Shown one piece after another: positions 16,376 through 24,121 of a stretch of 31,444 nucleotides of DNA. The DNA comes from Fodinibius sp041642155 (GTDB taxonomy: Bacteria > Bacteroidota > Rhodothermia > Balneolales > Balneolaceae): contig NZ_JBEPWZ010000010.1 of assembly GCF_041642155.1 (NCBI RefSeq), positions 1 through 31,444 on the forward strand. The letters are read 5' to 3'. The stretch's first letter is position 1; each line of letters opens with the position of its first letter. The position numbers and the translations under genes are program-made. The notes below the pieces were generated by a model that had not been told where the DNA came from, searched no databases, and saw nothing but the letters and a program-made list of their open reading frames with translations.

Positions 16376-16394
16376 ATGAAACAGCGTTAACATA

Positions 16395-17477
16395 ATGGAT
16401 ACAAAATTTGCTTATTGGGTTCCCAACGTAAGTGGCGGACTGGTCATTACCGACTGGCCGATGAAAACGGATTGGAGCTATGAATACAACAAGAAATTGG
16501 CGCAAACTGCGGAGCAGGTCGGCTTTGATTACGGCCTGGCCCAGGCCCGCTTTTTTGGCAGTTACAATGCCGAAAAGCAGCTGGAGGCGTTGAGCATTGC
16601 CAACGCTCTTGCTGCCAATACCGAAAAATTACGGCTCATCGGTGCCGTTCACCCCGGACAGTGGAACCCGGGGCCCATCGCCAACTTTGTGGCCACCTCC
16701 GACCGAATCAGCAACGGGCGTTTCCACCTTAATGTGGTCAGCGGCTGGTTTAAAGATGAATTCACCCGCTTTGGCGAGCCCTGGCTTGCCCACGACGAGC
16801 GTTATGATCGCAGTGAAGAGTTTATCAAAGTACTGAAAGGCTTATGGACCGAGGAAAGTTTTTCCTTTAACGGCCGCTTCTACCAAATTGACGAGGCCCC
16901 CTGCGAGCCTAAACCCGTCACGCCCCCGGACATTTTCCAGGGCGGGAACTCTCCCCGTGCTCTGAAAATGGCGGCCCGGGTATCGGACTGGCTGTTCCTC
17001 AACGGCGGAAGTCTTGAAAAGATAAAAGGCCAGATTGACCAGGTCCGCCAATATGCCAAGGAGTTCGGCACCGAACCTCCCAGGGTAGGCGTAAACTCCT
17101 TCGTGATTTGCCGTGACACCGAAGCGGAAGCAAAAAAAGAGCTGGAAAACATTATTGAGCACGCCACAGAAGAGGCCGTGGAAGGCTTTAAAGAGCAAGT
17201 CAAAGGCGCCGGTCAATCGGCACCGGAAGGCGAAGGCATGTGGGCCGATTCCGATTTCAACGATCTTGTTCAATACAATGATGGGTTCAAAACAGGTCTC
17301 ATCGGTACAAAAGAACAAATAGTCGAACGGATTCGCCAGCTCGATAGCATCGGCGTGGACCTCGTACTTACCGGATTTCTCCATTTTACCGACGAGCTTC
17401 CTTATTTCGGTAGGGAGATTATCCCTGCAGTAAGAGAAGCAGCGTCGACCAGGCCAACGGAAACAGTCTCCGTTTAA
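16395..17477 (+). CDS. sfnG: FMNH2-dependent dimethylsulfone monooxygenase SfnG
   Basis: 360 residues, the length of SfnG. It is a luciferase-like TIM-barrel monooxygenase. The N-terminus FAYWVPNVSGGLVITDWP is very characteristic of SfnG. It also has GFDYGLAQARFFGSY (about 44-58), the NVVSGWFKDEF segment (about 114-124) shared with alkanesulfonate monooxygenase SsuD, and the PDIFQGGNSPRALKMAA flavin-site region (about 179-195). SfnG uses FMNH2 and oxygen to oxidise dimethylsulfone to methanesulfinate, a step in assimilating sulfur from DMSO2. Two flavin reductases follow, which can supply FMNH2. A promoter and palindrome lie upstream; the Shine-Dalgarno sequence is weak. SsuD is the main alternative, but the N-terminus favours SfnG. 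Confidence 0.9.
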   Translation: MDTKFAYWVPNVSGGLVITDWPMKTDWSYEYNKKLAQTAEQVGFDYGLAQARFFGSYNAEKQLEALSIANALAANTEKLRLIGAVHPGQWNPGPIANFVATSDRISNGRFHLNVVSGWFKDEFTRFGEPWLAHDERYDRSEEFIKVLKGLWTEESFSFNGRFYQIDEAPCEPKPVTPPDIFQGGNSPRALKMAARVSDWLFLNGGSLEKIKGQIDQVRQYAKEFGTEPPRVGVNSFVICRDTEAEAKKELENIIEHATEEAVEGFKEQVKGAGQSAPEGEGMWADSDFNDLVQYNDGFKTGLIGTKEQIVERIRQLDSIGVDLVLTGFLHFTDELPYFGREIIPAVREAASTRPTETVSV

Positions 17478-17512
17478 CACTACCATTACCACTAGCCCTG
17501 GTATCCGGAGTA

Positions 17513-17557
17513 TATCTCATTCCTGTTCAACGTATACTCATTGAACAGGATGAGATA
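17513..17557 (+). promoter_or_regulatory. Long hairpin between sfnG and the FMN reductase gene
   Basis: The 5' arm 17513-17530 (with TCCTGTTCAA at its end) pairs with 17541-17557 (beginning TTGAACAGGA), giving about 17 bp with one bulged T at 17520 and a 10-base loop. No T-run follows, so it is not a standard terminator. It could stabilise or process the sfnG mRNA, or bind a regulator as DNA. Confidence 0.6.
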
Positions 17558-17608
17558 ATTCCGGCTTAAAAACTTGTATAACTATCACTAAAGACTTTCA
17601 GACTTATT

Positions 17609-18199
17609 ATGAGCAACCTACTGGGTATCGTTGGCAGTGTTTCCAACCCCTCAAAAACCAGGACAGCCGTAGAAATAGCCTTGCAGTCCGCCGCTGATGC
17701 ATTTGATATCGAAACCGAGCTCCTCCATTTGGCAGAATATGATCTTGAAACCGCTGACGGCCGGAAACTGGAGCAGTACAGCGGTGATACGGCCCGGGCA
17801 CTGGAACTCATCGTCAGTAGCGAGGCCTATCTTATCGGGACACCGGTCTACCGGGGGAGCTATTCAGGCGTCCTGAAAAATCTTTTTGATCTCATTCCCA
17901 GGGGTAAGTGGCAGTCGGACCAGGCTCCGCTGGAAAACCGGCCGGTCGGTCTCATAGCAACCGGTGCCACAGACCACCACTACCTTTCCGTAAGCCAGGA
18001 ACTGGGTCCCATCGCTTCCTTTTTTGGGGCATACCAGGTAGGCGGCGGCATCTATATCAACGCTTCTCAATTTGACGACCACCGAATAGTGGATGATGAA
18101 ATTGTTCAACGGTTGCAGACCCTGGGCAAATCGACCATTGAACTGTCTCGTTATATCGACGAAAGCACTTTTTTATCATCGCTGGGACCCCAGTTCTGA
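17609..18199 (+). CDS. msuE: NAD(P)H-dependent FMN reductase, MsuE/SsuE type
   Basis: 196 residues with a flavodoxin-like fold. GIVGSVSNPSKTRTAV (about 5-20) forms the flavin phosphate loop and GTPVYRGSYSGVLKNLFDLIP (about 75-95) is the classic SsuE/MsuE signature, followed by ATGATDHHYLSV (about 114-125). It reduces FMN with NAD(P)H and hands FMNH2 to a sulfonate or sulfone monooxygenase. It follows sfnG by 131 bp, with a long hairpin between. The name msuE is used for the subfamily; ssuE would be equally defensible. Confidence 0.85.
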   Translation: MSNLLGIVGSVSNPSKTRTAVEIALQSAADAFDIETELLHLAEYDLETADGRKLEQYSGDTARALELIVSSEAYLIGTPVYRGSYSGVLKNLFDLIPRGKWQSDQAPLENRPVGLIATGATDHHYLSVSQELGPIASFFGAYQVGGGIYINASQFDDHRIVDDEIVQRLQTLGKSTIELSRYIDESTFLSSLGPQF

Positions 18200-18234
18200 T
18201 TCCCGGCTAACATTAAACGAAACCAATAATCAGT

Positions 18235-18771
18235 ATGACTATTTCCAAAGAAGAAACGGCTGAATCTCTCAAAAAGGCCATGCGGCAGCTGCCCTTTCCG
18301 GTAACGATTGCTACCGCTGCTATTGGCAAGGAGAAAAGAGGAGTTACCATTGGCTCTTTTACGAGCTTATCGCTTACCCCTCCGCTCATCTCTTTCAATA
18401 TCGATCACGATGCCCAAATTCACGACCTGATAACCCGGGCTACTCATTATGCCATACATATTCCACAGCCGGAACAATCCAGCCTGTGCGATCATTTTGC
18501 CGTTTCCGGGCGGACAGGCGAAGAACAGTTTAAGGATGTAGACTACTATCGCAGCGCATACGGCAGTCCTATTTTAAGCAATATTTCAACCGTCATTCAA
18601 TGTCGTTCATACGATAAACTTAAGGCCGGTGATCATACTATCATTGTGGGCGAGGTAGTGGAAATTGACCAGCAGAACGAACGTCCGGGTGTGCTGTATC
18701 ACGATCGCTCCTATCGATCGGTCGGAGAATCGGTGCCGGAGGAAAAGATAACGGTGAAACGGGCGGGATGA
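18235..18771 (+). CDS. Flavin reductase family protein
   Basis: 178 residues with the flavin reductase-like (split-barrel FMN-binding) domain: FPVTIATAAIGKEKRGVTIGSFTSLSLTPPLISF (flavin-site segment, about 21-54), then the helix region DHFAVSGRTGEEQF (about 84-97) and GDHTIIVGEVVEID (about 137-150). Proteins of this type reduce FMN or FAD with NAD(P)H for two-component monooxygenases. It lies 35 bp after the MsuE-type reductase and completes the three-gene cassette. Having two unrelated reductases next to one monooxygenase suggests either redundancy or a second monooxygenase partner, for example the luciferase-like enzyme at 27313. Confidence 0.85.
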   Translation: MTISKEETAESLKKAMRQLPFPVTIATAAIGKEKRGVTIGSFTSLSLTPPLISFNIDHDAQIHDLITRATHYAIHIPQPEQSSLCDHFAVSGRTGEEQFKDVDYYRSAYGSPILSNISTVIQCRSYDKLKAGDHTIIVGEVVEIDQQNERPGVLYHDRSYRSVGESVPEEKITVKRAG

Positions 18772-18911
18772 TTGATTGTCAGGAACCCTGAAAGCCGGAG
18801 AGAGAGTACGCTTACATGGGCCAGTGATCCTTTATTTTCACTTTCTGCAAAACAAGAACTGTGTACCGGTCACAAACCAGGGATTGAGCATTGTTATCTT
18901 CCCTTACGCAC

Positions 18912-18973
18912 TTGATGAGGAAATGATCTCTTCACTGCTGTTGTTAGCCCATAGAAGTCCATATCCTCATCAA
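18912..18973. repeat. 10-bp inverted repeat upstream of transporter
   Basis: TTGATGAGGA (18912-18921) and TCCTCATCAA (18964-18973) are exact inverted copies with a 42-base loop, ending 17 bases before the transporter ATG. A leader hairpin or a chance match are both possible. Confidence 0.3.
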
Positions 18974-18990
18974 TATTGATACCCTTTTTC

Positions 18991-20094
18991 ATGGTAGCTG
19001 GTAATTTACATCCTCTGGTTAAATTAAACCTGGTCCTCCTTCTGTTTTTTTTAATCTTCGGCGGATTATACCTGGCTTCTGATTTCTTAATACCGCTTGC
19101 TTTTGCGGGCATTTTTGCAATGCTGATGTCTCCCTTATCTGCTAAACTGGAAGGGATCGGATTTAACAAAGCCCTGGCGTCTTTTGTCTGTATCCTGTTG
19201 TTGGTTTTGGTTTTTACCGGGATTGGCACCCTCTTGTCAACACAAATAGCCAGCTTTACAGAAGATCTCCCCCAAATAGAACAAGAAATTAACAAGCAGC
19301 TGATATCTTTGCAGGGGTTCTTTCATGAAACGTTTGGAATCTCTCCCGAAGAACAGCAAAAGATCGTTAAAGAGGGTTCCTCCTCGGAGTCCGGGGGCTT
19401 GAGCTCAATAATTCTCAGTTTTATCGATTCTTCTACGGGAGCAATGGCAAACGCCCTTCTCGTCCTGGTTTATATGTTTCTTCTCCTTTACTACCGGTCG
19501 AGATTTCCTATATTTATTCTCAAAGTTGTTTCCGAAGATCAGGAAGAACGGGCACAGCACGTCATTCAGGAGTCGAGCCAGGTGGCACAGAAATACCTGA
19601 TCGGAAGAGGCATCCTGATTGTTATTCTGGCCGTGCTGTATTCTGCCGGGTTAACCATCGCCGGCCTTGATAACGCCCTTTTTCTTTCGGCCATAGCTGC
19701 TCTGTTAACTATTATTCCTTATGTCGGTAATATTATAGGCTTTTCCCTGCTAATGCTTATGGCCCTTGCTCAAGGCGAAGGATCACAGATGTATCTTAGC
19801 ATACTCATTATCTTTTCGATCGTTCAGCTCATCGAAAGCTATGTGCTGGAACCCTTTGTCGTCGGGGCTGAAGTAGACATTCATCCCTTTTTTACCGTGG
19901 TTATTATCATTGTTGGCGAACAAATATGGGGTGTGGCGGGTATGATTCTGGCAATCCCGATGCTGGCCATTGTCAAAATAATCTTCAGCCATATTGACTT
20001 TATGTCGCCCTACGCCTACCTGATAGGAGATACCCGGGATAAGAAGAGGTCCAGAGCTTCTGATAAAATAAAGAATTGGTTTTCCCATACCTAA
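18991..20094 (+). CDS. AI-2E family transporter (permease)
   Basis: 367 residues from ATG 18991; an in-frame TTG at 18976 is possible, and a stop at 18952 limits the start. About seven to eight membrane helices are visible. The family pattern is clear: an N-terminal pair of helices, a central soluble segment (about 85-140, Glu/Gln-rich), then YLIGRGILIVILAVLYSAG, IIPYVGNIIG (about 250) and the conserved ESYVLEPFVVG (about 283-293). Members include TqsA/PerM-type exporters, and some act as sodium/proton antiporters in halophiles. The substrate cannot be told from sequence. A short inverted repeat lies just upstream. Confidence 0.88.
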   Translation: MVAGNLHPLVKLNLVLLLFFLIFGGLYLASDFLIPLAFAGIFAMLMSPLSAKLEGIGFNKALASFVCILLLVLVFTGIGTLLSTQIASFTEDLPQIEQEINKQLISLQGFFHETFGISPEEQQKIVKEGSSSESGGLSSIILSFIDSSTGAMANALLVLVYMFLLLYYRSRFPIFILKVVSEDQEERAQHVIQESSQVAQKYLIGRGILIVILAVLYSAGLTIAGLDNALFLSAIAALLTIIPYVGNIIGFSLLMLMALAQGEGSQMYLSILIIFSIVQLIESYVLEPFVVGAEVDIHPFFTVVIIIVGEQIWGVAGMILAIPMLAIVKIIFSHIDFMSPYAYLIGDTRDKKRSRASDKIKNWFSHT

Positions 20095-20195
20095 GAGAGG
20101 ACGATGTAGAGCGAGTCCTTCCCAAAAGCAGTCATAATTTCATATCTTTAACGCTACAAATAAAAATAAATAAATGTCCATGCTTATTTTTCCCC

Positions 20196-20867
20196 ATGCC
20201 GCCTGATTCCTGTATTTTATGCACCCATTCTGATGTCCGGCACTTTTATGAAGACAACTCCGAGCATTATGCCGGCAACTACTACCAGTGCCAACGCTGC
20301 CGCCTTATTTTCGCCACTCCCGAAGACCGTCCCTCGAGGGACAAAGAGTTTGCGCGTTACGAAACCCATGAAAATGATCCCGATGACGAAGGGTATCGCG
20401 CCTTCCTGGGGCAGTTATTTCAACCGATGAACGAGCTGCTGGAACCGGAGAGCAGGGGACTTGATTTCGGGTCGGGACCGGGACCCACCCTGCATCTCAT
20501 GTTTGAGGGAGAGGGACATGAAATGCGTATCTACGATTCCTTTTATGATCGTGACCCCTCCGTTTTCGAGGAGACCTACGATTTTATCACCGCTACCGAG
20601 GTGGTCGAACATCTTTTTCATCCCGGAAAAGAACTGGATCGGCTGTGGAGCTGCCTGCGCCCCGGCGGATACCTGGGTATCATGACTAAAATAGCTGAGG
20701 ATGATAAAGACTTTTTTGGCGACTGGCATTATCGGCTGGATTATACGCACGTCACCTTCTTTACGGAAAAGACATTCCGCTGGCTCGCCGATTACTGGGA
20801 TGCTACGCTGAATTTCCCGGCCGATCGGGTCATCATTTTTCAAAAACCTTATCTTGAGAATAACTGA
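20196..20867 (+). CDS. SAM-dependent methyltransferase with N-terminal zinc ribbon
   Basis: 223 residues from ATG 20196. A longer frame reaches to 20076, but that part has no family-like sequence and overlaps the transporter. Two CxxC pairs (CILC at about 6-9, CQRC at about 32-35) form a likely zinc ribbon. A class I methyltransferase domain follows: LDFGSGPGPTLH (SAM loop, about 87-98), the acidic strand end MRIYDSF, DFITATEVVEHLFHP (about 128-142) and LRPGGYLGIMTK (about 153-164). Proteins of this type are annotated in Bacteroidota as methyltransferase-domain proteins with unknown substrate. No partner genes are adjacent, and the next gene is 181 bp away. Confidence 0.8.
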   Translation: MPPDSCILCTHSDVRHFYEDNSEHYAGNYYQCQRCRLIFATPEDRPSRDKEFARYETHENDPDDEGYRAFLGQLFQPMNELLEPESRGLDFGSGPGPTLHLMFEGEGHEMRIYDSFYDRDPSVFEETYDFITATEVVEHLFHPGKELDRLWSCLRPGGYLGIMTKIAEDDKDFFGDWHYRLDYTHVTFFTEKTFRWLADYWDATLNFPADRVIIFQKPYLENN

Positions 20868-21048
20868 TCGGGGGACCATTTGAGGGACAGCGTTCAGGCG
20901 GAAGCTGCGGCCCGGCCGTAGGGTCAATGTGGGGTGCTAAGGTCCCGTTACTAAAAGTTGCTTCACTATAGCGCTTTAATTATCATGCACCGCATGCAGA
21001 AGCGATGGGTTTTGAGTAATGGCAACAGTAAGATAACAGGTGTACGCA

Positions 21049-22743
21049 ATGGCAAACGGACAAGCAGGCTCGGTTCAAACCGGACAAAAGAACGATTTTT
21101 TCGGCCATCCCCGGGGACTCTCAACACTTTTTTTTACGGAACTCTGGGAGCGTTTCAGCTACTACGGCATGCGCGCCCTGTTGGTGCTCTTTATGACCGC
21201 AGAAGCGATGGGAAGCAATCCCGGCCTCGGTTTCAGTGTCGGAAAAGCCACCGCTATCTACGGGTTATACACCTTTTTTGTGTATGTGCTTTCCCTTCCG
21301 GGCGGATGGGTTGCAGATAAACTCTGGGGTCAGCGCAAAGCGGTGTTTGTCGGCGGATGTATTATTGCGGCGGGACACTTTAGCATGGCGGTCCCCACCA
21401 CCATGTTCTTTTACCTCGGACTGGCCCTCATTGTCATCGGCACCGGCCTGCTGAAGCCCAACGTCAGTTCGATGGTGGGCGACCTGTATCCCGAGGGCGG
21501 GGCGCGACGGGATGCCGGCTTTTCTATCTTTTACATGGGCATTAATTTTGGCGCTATTTTGGGTCCCCTGCTCTGCGGAGTCCTGGGCGAGGGCTATAAC
21601 TGGCACTACGGATTCTCACTGGCCGGATTCGGGATGGTACTCGGACTGATCTCATATAAATACGGGTATAAATTTTTAGGCAATGCGGGGGACCTCAAAA
21701 CCGGGGAGAGCCGGGAAGTCCTCAATGCGCGGAGCCGTAAATTTTACACGATCCTCTCCGTTACAGCCGGTGCCATCGTCGCTTTCACCTTCCTGATGAG
21801 TTCCGGTGTTATCAACATAACGCTCCAGACCCTGGCCGAATACCTGGGTGGTGCAGCCGTGACGATTACCTTTTTATTTTTCGGCTATATCATCTTCTTC
21901 GGGGGACACACGCGAGAGGAACAGAAGAAATTAGGGGTCATTTTCTGGCTCTTTATCCTGGCGGCGCTCTTCTGGAGCGGTTTTGAACAGGCGGGTTCCT
22001 CGCTCAACCTCTTTGCCCAGGATCTTACCAATCGCTCTATTGGAGACATTGCCTGGCTGGATGCCACGACCGCTTCTATTCTTACGTTGATCATTGCGAT
22101 CCCGGTATTGTACATGGTATACCGGGTTTTCCAGCGCGAGGATCTCTGGGATTTTGCCAAATGGGTAGTCGGCATCTCATCCGTAGGCGTTCTCATTTTT
22201 ATCTGGTGGCTGATTCAGCGGATCGGTATCGGCTGGGAAACGCCGGCCAGCACCCTCCAGCTTATCAACCCGTTTTTTATTGTTGTTTTCGCACCGATAT
22301 TCGGGTGGCTGTGGACCTGGCTGGCGTCCAAAAATGCGAATCCCTCCATCCCGGTCAAATTCGGATTGGGATTATTCGGCCTGGCCGCCGGCTTTTTTGT
22401 GCTGTCGTGGGGAGCCGCCAACGCCACGGAAGCGAATCCCGTAAGTCCCTCCTGGCTTATTGTAACCTATTTTCTGCACACCTGCGGCGAACTCTGCCTT
22501 TCGCCTGTGGGACTCTCATCCATGACCAAGCTGGCCCCCAAAAGCCGGGTCAGTCAAATGATGGGCATCTGGTTTGTCGCCGCGGCCGTGGGCAATCTTT
22601 TTGCGGGACTCATGGCCGGACAGCTCGAAACGCTTGCACCCACAAGTCTCTTCTGGTGGGTCGCTATGATCGTAGGCGGCGGTGGAATTGTGGCGCTGAT
22701 TGCCGCGCCCCCTGTCAAAAAGCTGATGGGGGATGTGAAATAG
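21049..22743 (+). CDS. POT/PTR2-family proton-coupled peptide transporter
   Basis: 564 residues from ATG 21049, preferred over GTG 21040 because a CAGGTG site lies 6-7 bases upstream. The family signature ELWERFSYYGMRALLVLF (about 31-48) holds the ExxERFxYYG motif that binds protons and peptide. GTGLLKPNVSSMVGDLY (about 138-154) and FSIFYMGINFGA are also POT hallmarks. About 14 membrane helices are predicted. It imports di- and tripeptides with protons across the inner membrane. A possible promoter (TTGCTT, 17 bases, TATCAT) lies near 20958-20986. Confidence 0.93.
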   Translation: MANGQAGSVQTGQKNDFFGHPRGLSTLFFTELWERFSYYGMRALLVLFMTAEAMGSNPGLGFSVGKATAIYGLYTFFVYVLSLPGGWVADKLWGQRKAVFVGGCIIAAGHFSMAVPTTMFFYLGLALIVIGTGLLKPNVSSMVGDLYPEGGARRDAGFSIFYMGINFGAILGPLLCGVLGEGYNWHYGFSLAGFGMVLGLISYKYGYKFLGNAGDLKTGESREVLNARSRKFYTILSVTAGAIVAFTFLMSSGVINITLQTLAEYLGGAAVTITFLFFGYIIFFGGHTREEQKKLGVIFWLFILAALFWSGFEQAGSSLNLFAQDLTNRSIGDIAWLDATTASILTLIIAIPVLYMVYRVFQREDLWDFAKWVVGISSVGVLIFIWWLIQRIGIGWETPASTLQLINPFFIVVFAPIFGWLWTWLASKNANPSIPVKFGLGLFGLAAGFFVLSWGAANATEANPVSPSWLIVTYFLHTCGELCLSPVGLSSMTKLAPKSRVSQMMGIWFVAAAVGNLFAGLMAGQLETLAPTSLFWWVAMIVGGGGIVALIAAPPVKKLMGDVK

Positions 22744-23048
22744 GCAGAAACTGGTTACAATACCTGTCCCCCGGAATACTACCCCCGTATTGCCTGGTGG
22801 ATTGGGTCTTCCGTCCGGCAGTCCACAACGAACCGCATTGGTGGATCTTCGGCCCTAATATCGGTGAAGAACCAGAAAAATTTTCATCCGAAAGTTCCCT
22901 TTCCAGGAACACCACCCGGTTTGGGGGAGCTGTCCGCAGTAATCCACCGGGGCGGGTGTCTTTGCACGGTATTACAGAATCAAGAACATACAGCTAAATA
23001 CAGACTCTATATCCCTGTCTTTAGGGCTAATAGCCCATCTTACATAGC
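22744..23048. other. Intergenic region between convergent genes
   Basis: 305 bases between the peptide transporter and purU. No gene, strong hairpin with T-run, or repeat was recognised. An open frame crossing from the transporter's other frame has no coding features. Confidence 0.4.
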
Positions 23049-23885
23049 TCACTCAAAAACAATTGTTCGCCCGTTATGGATAAAGATCCGTTCCTCCAAT
23101 AATAACTTGACGGCCTTGGCCAACACCGTCTTTTCCACATCCCGGCCCGCATTGGCCATTTGATCGGCTGTGTGCGAATGATTGACCGGGAGCACATCCT
23201 GGGCAATAATGGGCCCCTCATCAAGGTCTTCCGTCACAAAATGAGCCGTGGCCCCGATTATTTTTACGCCCCGCTCAAACGCCTGCCTGTAGGGATTCGC
23301 CCCGATAAACGCCGGCAAAAAGGAGTGATGGATGTTGACAATGCGTCCCCGGTAGCGGTTGACAAATTCCGGGGTAAATATGCGCATATATTTTGCCAGG
23401 ACAATATAATCCGGATCATACCGGTCAATAACTTCCTGCAGTTGCTTTTCATGGGCTCTCCGCTCCAGGTTCTCGTGACTTACCTTATGAAAAGGGACGT
23501 CAAAGGCCCGTGATAGGGCTTCCAGCTCCCCGTAATTGCTGATCACGGCATCGATTTCCGCGGGTATTTCGCCATAGCTGTTCCGGAGCAACAGATCTCC
23601 CAGGCAGTGGGCTTCTTTGGTGGCCATGACAATGATCGACCGGTCGCCAATCTCGGCCTGTCGAATGTTTGCCGCCGCCGGCAACGCCTCGTTGAGATCC
23701 CTTACCACACCGCGGGGCGTCCGGTCTCCCTCAAAGGCCGTACGCATCACAAAATGGTTTGATGTAGCGTCCACAAATTCCTGGTTGCTGACAATATTTA
23801 ACCCGTAGTTATACAGCACTTCCGTAATCCGGTAGACCAGTCCCTTTTCATCCGGACAGTCGATATGCAATACCTGATTTCCCAT
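23049..23885 (-). CDS. purU: Formyltetrahydrofolate deformylase PurU
   Basis: 278 residues. An N-terminal ACT domain (about 1-85, VLHIDCPDEKGLVYRITEVL) precedes the formyltransferase-like catalytic domain with VISNYGELEALSRAF (about 113-127), VLAKYMRIF (about 161-169) and the active-site region NIHHSFLPAFIGANPYRQAF (about 189-208), then GATAHFVTEDLDEGPIIAQD. It hydrolyses 10-formyl-THF to THF and formate, balancing one-carbon pools. gcvT, another folate enzyme, is about 9 kb away. It is divergent from mnmE, with a 236-bp gap. Confidence 0.95.
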   Translation of the reverse strand: MGNQVLHIDCPDEKGLVYRITEVLYNYGLNIVSNQEFVDATSNHFVMRTAFEGDRTPRGVVRDLNEALPAAANIRQAEIGDRSIIVMATKEAHCLGDLLLRNSYGEIPAEIDAVISNYGELEALSRAFDVPFHKVSHENLERRAHEKQLQEVIDRYDPDYIVLAKYMRIFTPEFVNRYRGRIVNIHHSFLPAFIGANPYRQAFERGVKIIGATAHFVTEDLDEGPIIAQDVLPVNHSHTADQMANAGRDVEKTVLAKAVKLLLEERIFIHNGRTIVFE

Positions 23886-24121
23886 CTTATACTTAGACTT
23901 ATATTTTTACCTTTAGCTTCCTCTACTCAAAGCCATCCGTCCGTAATATCTATTCTGCGACCATCTCCACTCCCGCGATCAGACAACAAACAGCAGCACC
24001 AACAGTAAAAATAAAATCTGCGCCAGTCAACCTTTCTTTTTCGTTCCTCCCTTTCCATCTATTGTTCCTCATCCGATATGAATGCTGATTACCGGCACCA
24101 GAGTCGTTATATTTACCTGTT

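Larger units (their letters stand above)
15596..16394. other. 800-bp gene-poor region upstream of sfnG
   Basis: No full-length gene is visible. From left to right it holds a weak terminator; a 33-codon open frame (15655-15756) with protein-like composition but no known match; a short frame (15847-15933) that looks like a helix-turn-helix remnant; a GC-rich patch with a CCCGG/CCGGG hairpin around 15999-16018; a structured RNA candidate with terminator; and a palindrome and promoter for sfnG. The left half may be decayed mobile-element sequence; the right half is regulatory. Confidence 0.5.

Noticed and set aside
18776..18979. 67-codon frame between the flavin reductase and the AI-2E-family transporter
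   Set aside because: No ribosome site, no family resemblance, and it overlaps the inverted repeat and leader of the transporter; judged non-coding.
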